Assembly (NCBI GenBank): GCA_035629935.1
Contig: DASQLQ010000029.1
Span: forward strand, 1-5,958
Reading direction: 5' to 3'
Length of the DNA: 5,958 nt
Origin: DASQLQ01 sp035629935
Lineage (GTDB): Bacteria > Actinomycetota > CADDZG01 > WHSQ01
Under the pieces are notes generated by a model. It saw nothing but the letters and a program-made list of their open reading frames with translations, was not told the origin of the DNA and made no database searches. A program made the position numbers and the translations under genes. Below are positions 4,154 to 5,958 of this stretch, piece after piece (positions within the stretch are counted from its first letter, which is position 1; every line of letters starts with the position of its first letter).

Positions 4154-5050
4154 TTATCTGAGTTTGGGTCGCAACCGGCCGAGTACCGGACGCTTCGGCA
4201 TCACCGAAACCAAAGGCTCGATCGCGAGAGCAACCTCCGACGCGGTCGGACGATCGCTTGGGTCCCGCTCCAAGCAAGCCGCGATGACCGTTTGAAGCAA
4301 CGCGGGTACCGACTTGTGAAAAGGAGTGGGCGTTAGTTCGAGCTGCGGGAACCGAGTAGTGAGATCGTCGCTCTCCTCGTCCTCATCGGAGACGTTAGGC
4401 CACGGACTGTGTCCGAGGATCGAGCGTGCCAGCGTGACTCCGAGTCCCCAGACGTCCGCCGGTGGGCCGATCTCTCCGCGATTACCCGGATCGCATTGCT
4501 CCGGCGCCATGTAGGCATCGGTTCCGATCTGGCTCGTGATCCGCTGAGCTCTCTCGACCGACCGCGCGATGCTGAAGTCGATCAGGCGAGGGGGGATCCC
4601 CATGACGATGTTGCTCGGTTTCACGTCCAGGTGAACCACACCTTCGGCAGCGAGGTAATGGAGCGCGCTGGAGATGTTCAGGGCCAAGGGCAAGAGCTGT
4701 TCGATCTGGATCGGCCCCTTCCGCAAGAGAACAGAAAGTGTGCGGCCCTCGAGATGCTCCAACAAGAGGTGCGGCCTCGGCCCCTCGACCACCGCATCGA
4801 AGCAACGCAGTACGACCGGGTGGCCGAGCCGTTGCAGGATCCTCGCCTCGCGCCTCAGGGAACGCAGCGAGGATTCGTCCTCGACACTGTTGGGCCTCAG
4901 GATCTTGACCACCACGAGAGCCGCGAGATGGTCGTCCCAGGCGAGGTAGGCCTCGTAGCGCTCGCCGCCTCCCAGACGCTTGAACGCGTGGCGCCCGGGG
5001 ACGATCTCAGCCCCTTCGCCGAACTCCCAGGACGGATGCTTCTCGCTCAT
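4154..5050 (-). CDS. Cytosolic Ser/Thr protein kinase (Hanks type) with variant HLD/DFS motifs
   Basis: The 298-residue protein is a kinase domain with little else, and I see no membrane segment, PASTA repeat or other sensor domain. Visible landmarks, in order, are a Gly-rich loop LGGGERYEAY (26-35), the ATP-anchoring Lys in VVVKIL (K49), the helix-C Glu in RREAR (E68), the catalytic loop HLDVKPSN (140-147, D142 and N147), the metal-binding segment LIDFS (156-160), APE inside GTDAYMAPEQ (177-185), DVWGLG (199-204) and the DPSDRP element with R267. The catalytic Asp, Lys and Asn are all present, so activity is expected. Two consensus positions differ: HRD is HLD, making it a non-RD kinase, and DFG is DFS. 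An acidic patch SDEDEESDD lies at 221-229. The start ATG overlaps the stop of the upstream peptidase gene as ATGA, so translation is probably coupled. Substrates are unknown. Confidence 0.93.
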   Translation of the reverse strand: MSEKHPSWEFGEGAEIVPGRHAFKRLGGGERYEAYLAWDDHLAALVVVKILRPNSVEDESSLRSLRREARILQRLGHPVVLRCFDAVVEGPRPHLLLEHLEGRTLSVLLRKGPIQIEQLLPLALNISSALHYLAAEGVVHLDVKPSNIVMGIPPRLIDFSIARSVERAQRITSQIGTDAYMAPEQCDPGNRGEIGPPADVWGLGVTLARSILGHSPWPNVSDEDEESDDLTTRFPQLELTPTPFHKSVPALLQTVIAACLERDPSDRPTASEVALAIEPLVSVMPKRPVLGRLRPKLR

Positions 5051-5958
5051 CCTTGGCTCTGAGCGAAGGTGTCAATCCAGGTTGCGTTGTATTCCACGAT
5101 CCGCAAGAAGTCTTCTATCCGGATCTGCTCGTTGGGGGCATGGATGTTCGAGTCCGGACGGTGAACGCCGGCCGGGGACACCGTTGGTATGCCCAACGTG
5201 CCGGCGACCGGATGCATGGGGCCGGTGCCGATCATCATCGGCGACACGGCAGCAGGCTGGTCGAAGACATCACTCGCAGCTTCGATCGTTGCCTGCCCGA
5301 TGGCTGCTTTGGGATCCGTCCGGACGGGAGGCTGGCCACTCAGATAGAGCACCTCGATGTCGCCGAATCCGCGTTCGCCCAGGTGCTTGCGGATCTTCGC
5401 AACGACGTCTTCCGGTTCCTGATCGGGGACGAGACGCATATCCAACTTGGCGAACGCCTCCTTCGGCAAGACGGTCTTTTCCAAACCGGGCACGGTGAAG
5501 CCCGACTCGATGCCGGCGATATTGCAGGTCGGCTCGAAGTAGTAGCGGCGGAGGAGGTCGATGCCGGTTACGTCTCCAACGAAGGAGTCGACCCCTAAGC
5601 GTTCTCTCTCGGCCTCCTCCTCGAACGGAAGTGACGCCAGGATGGCTTCATCGGCTTCGGTGGGGGACAGCACGGTGTCGTAGAAGCCATCGATGAGGAT
5701 GCGACCGTCGGGGCTCCTCATGGTGTTGAGTGCCTCCACCAGCCGCCACGCCGCGCTCGGCGCGATAACAGCAAGAGACGAGTGCTGATCGTCCTGCAGG
5801 AGCCGGCACCAGAGCTCAACGTACGCGAGACCTTTTGCACCGAAGACGAACTCGGGACGGCCCGAATGATCGATGCCCTGTCCTTCCCAGATACAACCGT
5901 CGGCGGCAAATCGATCGCCGTAACGAGAGATGAGGGCCGGGAAGTTCTTCGATCCGAC
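5047..5958 (-). CDS. M20-family metallopeptidase (ArgE/DapE/dipeptidase type), N-terminus cut
   Basis: The open frame covers 303 residues from the window edge to a TGA at 5047-5049; the N-terminal part with the first metal ligands and the general-base Glu pair is outside. The first residues (GSKNFPALI) match the part just after the EEExGS motif of M20 enzymes. Then IWEGQGIDHSGRPEFVFGAKGLAYVEL (23-49) matches the family stretch carrying a metal ligand at E25. DDQHSS (56-61) carries H59, the dimerisation-domain His that contacts the substrate of the partner subunit. GTGPM near the end and H273 in IHAPNE supply the substrate-binding loop and the last metal ligand. M20 enzymes use two metal ions (usually zinc) to hydrolyse dipeptides or N-acyl amino acids, usually in the cytosol. 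This one looks most like the bacterial M20 dipeptidases, but the exact substrate cannot be read. It is the upstream gene of the kinase operon. Confidence 0.92.
   Translation of the reverse strand, partial: VGSKNFPALISRYGDRFAADGCIWEGQGIDHSGRPEFVFGAKGLAYVELWCRLLQDDQHSSLAVIAPSAAWRLVEALNTMRSPDGRILIDGFYDTVLSPTEADEAILASLPFEEEAERERLGVDSFVGDVTGIDLLRRYYFEPTCNIAGIESGFTVPGLEKTVLPKEAFAKLDMRLVPDQEPEDVVAKIRKHLGERGFGDIEVLYLSGQPPVRTDPKAAIGQATIEAASDVFDQPAAVSPMMIGTGPMHPVAGTLGIPTVSPAGVHRPDSNIHAPNEQIRIEDFLRIVEYNATWIDTFAQSQG

Noticed and set aside
4409..5598. Plus-strand frames of 217, 172 and 181 residues opposite the kinase and peptidase
   Set aside because: They are antisense shadows; the minus strand carries full conserved motifs of both families.

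Overview
The window looks like chromosomal DNA from a GC-rich Gram-positive bacterium, most likely an uncultured actinomycete (Actinomycetota). That placement is inference. It rests on the high GC content, a GTG start, a PPOX-type flavoprotein next to a MarR regulator, a cytosolic Ser/Thr kinase, a tRNA without an encoded CCA, and two sortase-type (LPFTG) surface proteins. I could not identify the species.

Layout from left to right. (1) Bases 1-449, minus strand: a DUF1801-family protein with a lysine-rich N-terminus, cut by the window edge. A short AT-rich intergenic region separates it from a divergent MarR regulator (531-1013), which is followed 26 bp later by a PPOX-fold flavin/F420-type oxidoreductase (1040-1537). 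(2) Bases 1562-2039, minus strand: a SnoaL/NTF2-like protein, then a tRNA-Arg(TCT) 41 bp downstream. An unusual pair of overlapping hairpins lies just before the tRNA 5' end. (3) Bases 2284-4069, plus strand: two consecutive secreted, very acidic, low-complexity proteins. Each has a signal peptide, an LPFTG motif, a hydrophobic segment and a mostly basic tail, and their C-terminal modules resemble each other. The first also carries a duplicated cysteine-bracketed repeat and Ser-Asp repeats. Each has its own long upstream region with palindromes or hairpins. A strong bidirectional terminator (4084-4116) closes this block. (4) Bases 4154-5958, minus strand: an M20 metallopeptidase (N-terminus outside the window) whose stop codon overlaps the start of a cytosolic Ser/Thr protein kinase (ATGA overlap). 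The kinase has unusual HLD and DFS motifs.

How the parts may work together: MarR plus PPOX is a plausible regulator-enzyme unit, possibly controlling the divergent gene as well. The peptidase and kinase are a translationally coupled pair. The two LPFTG proteins are probably covalently wall-anchored by a sortase encoded elsewhere, since none is visible here. The most unusual material is this surface-protein pair. I see no defence system, CRISPR array, insertion sequence or integrase.
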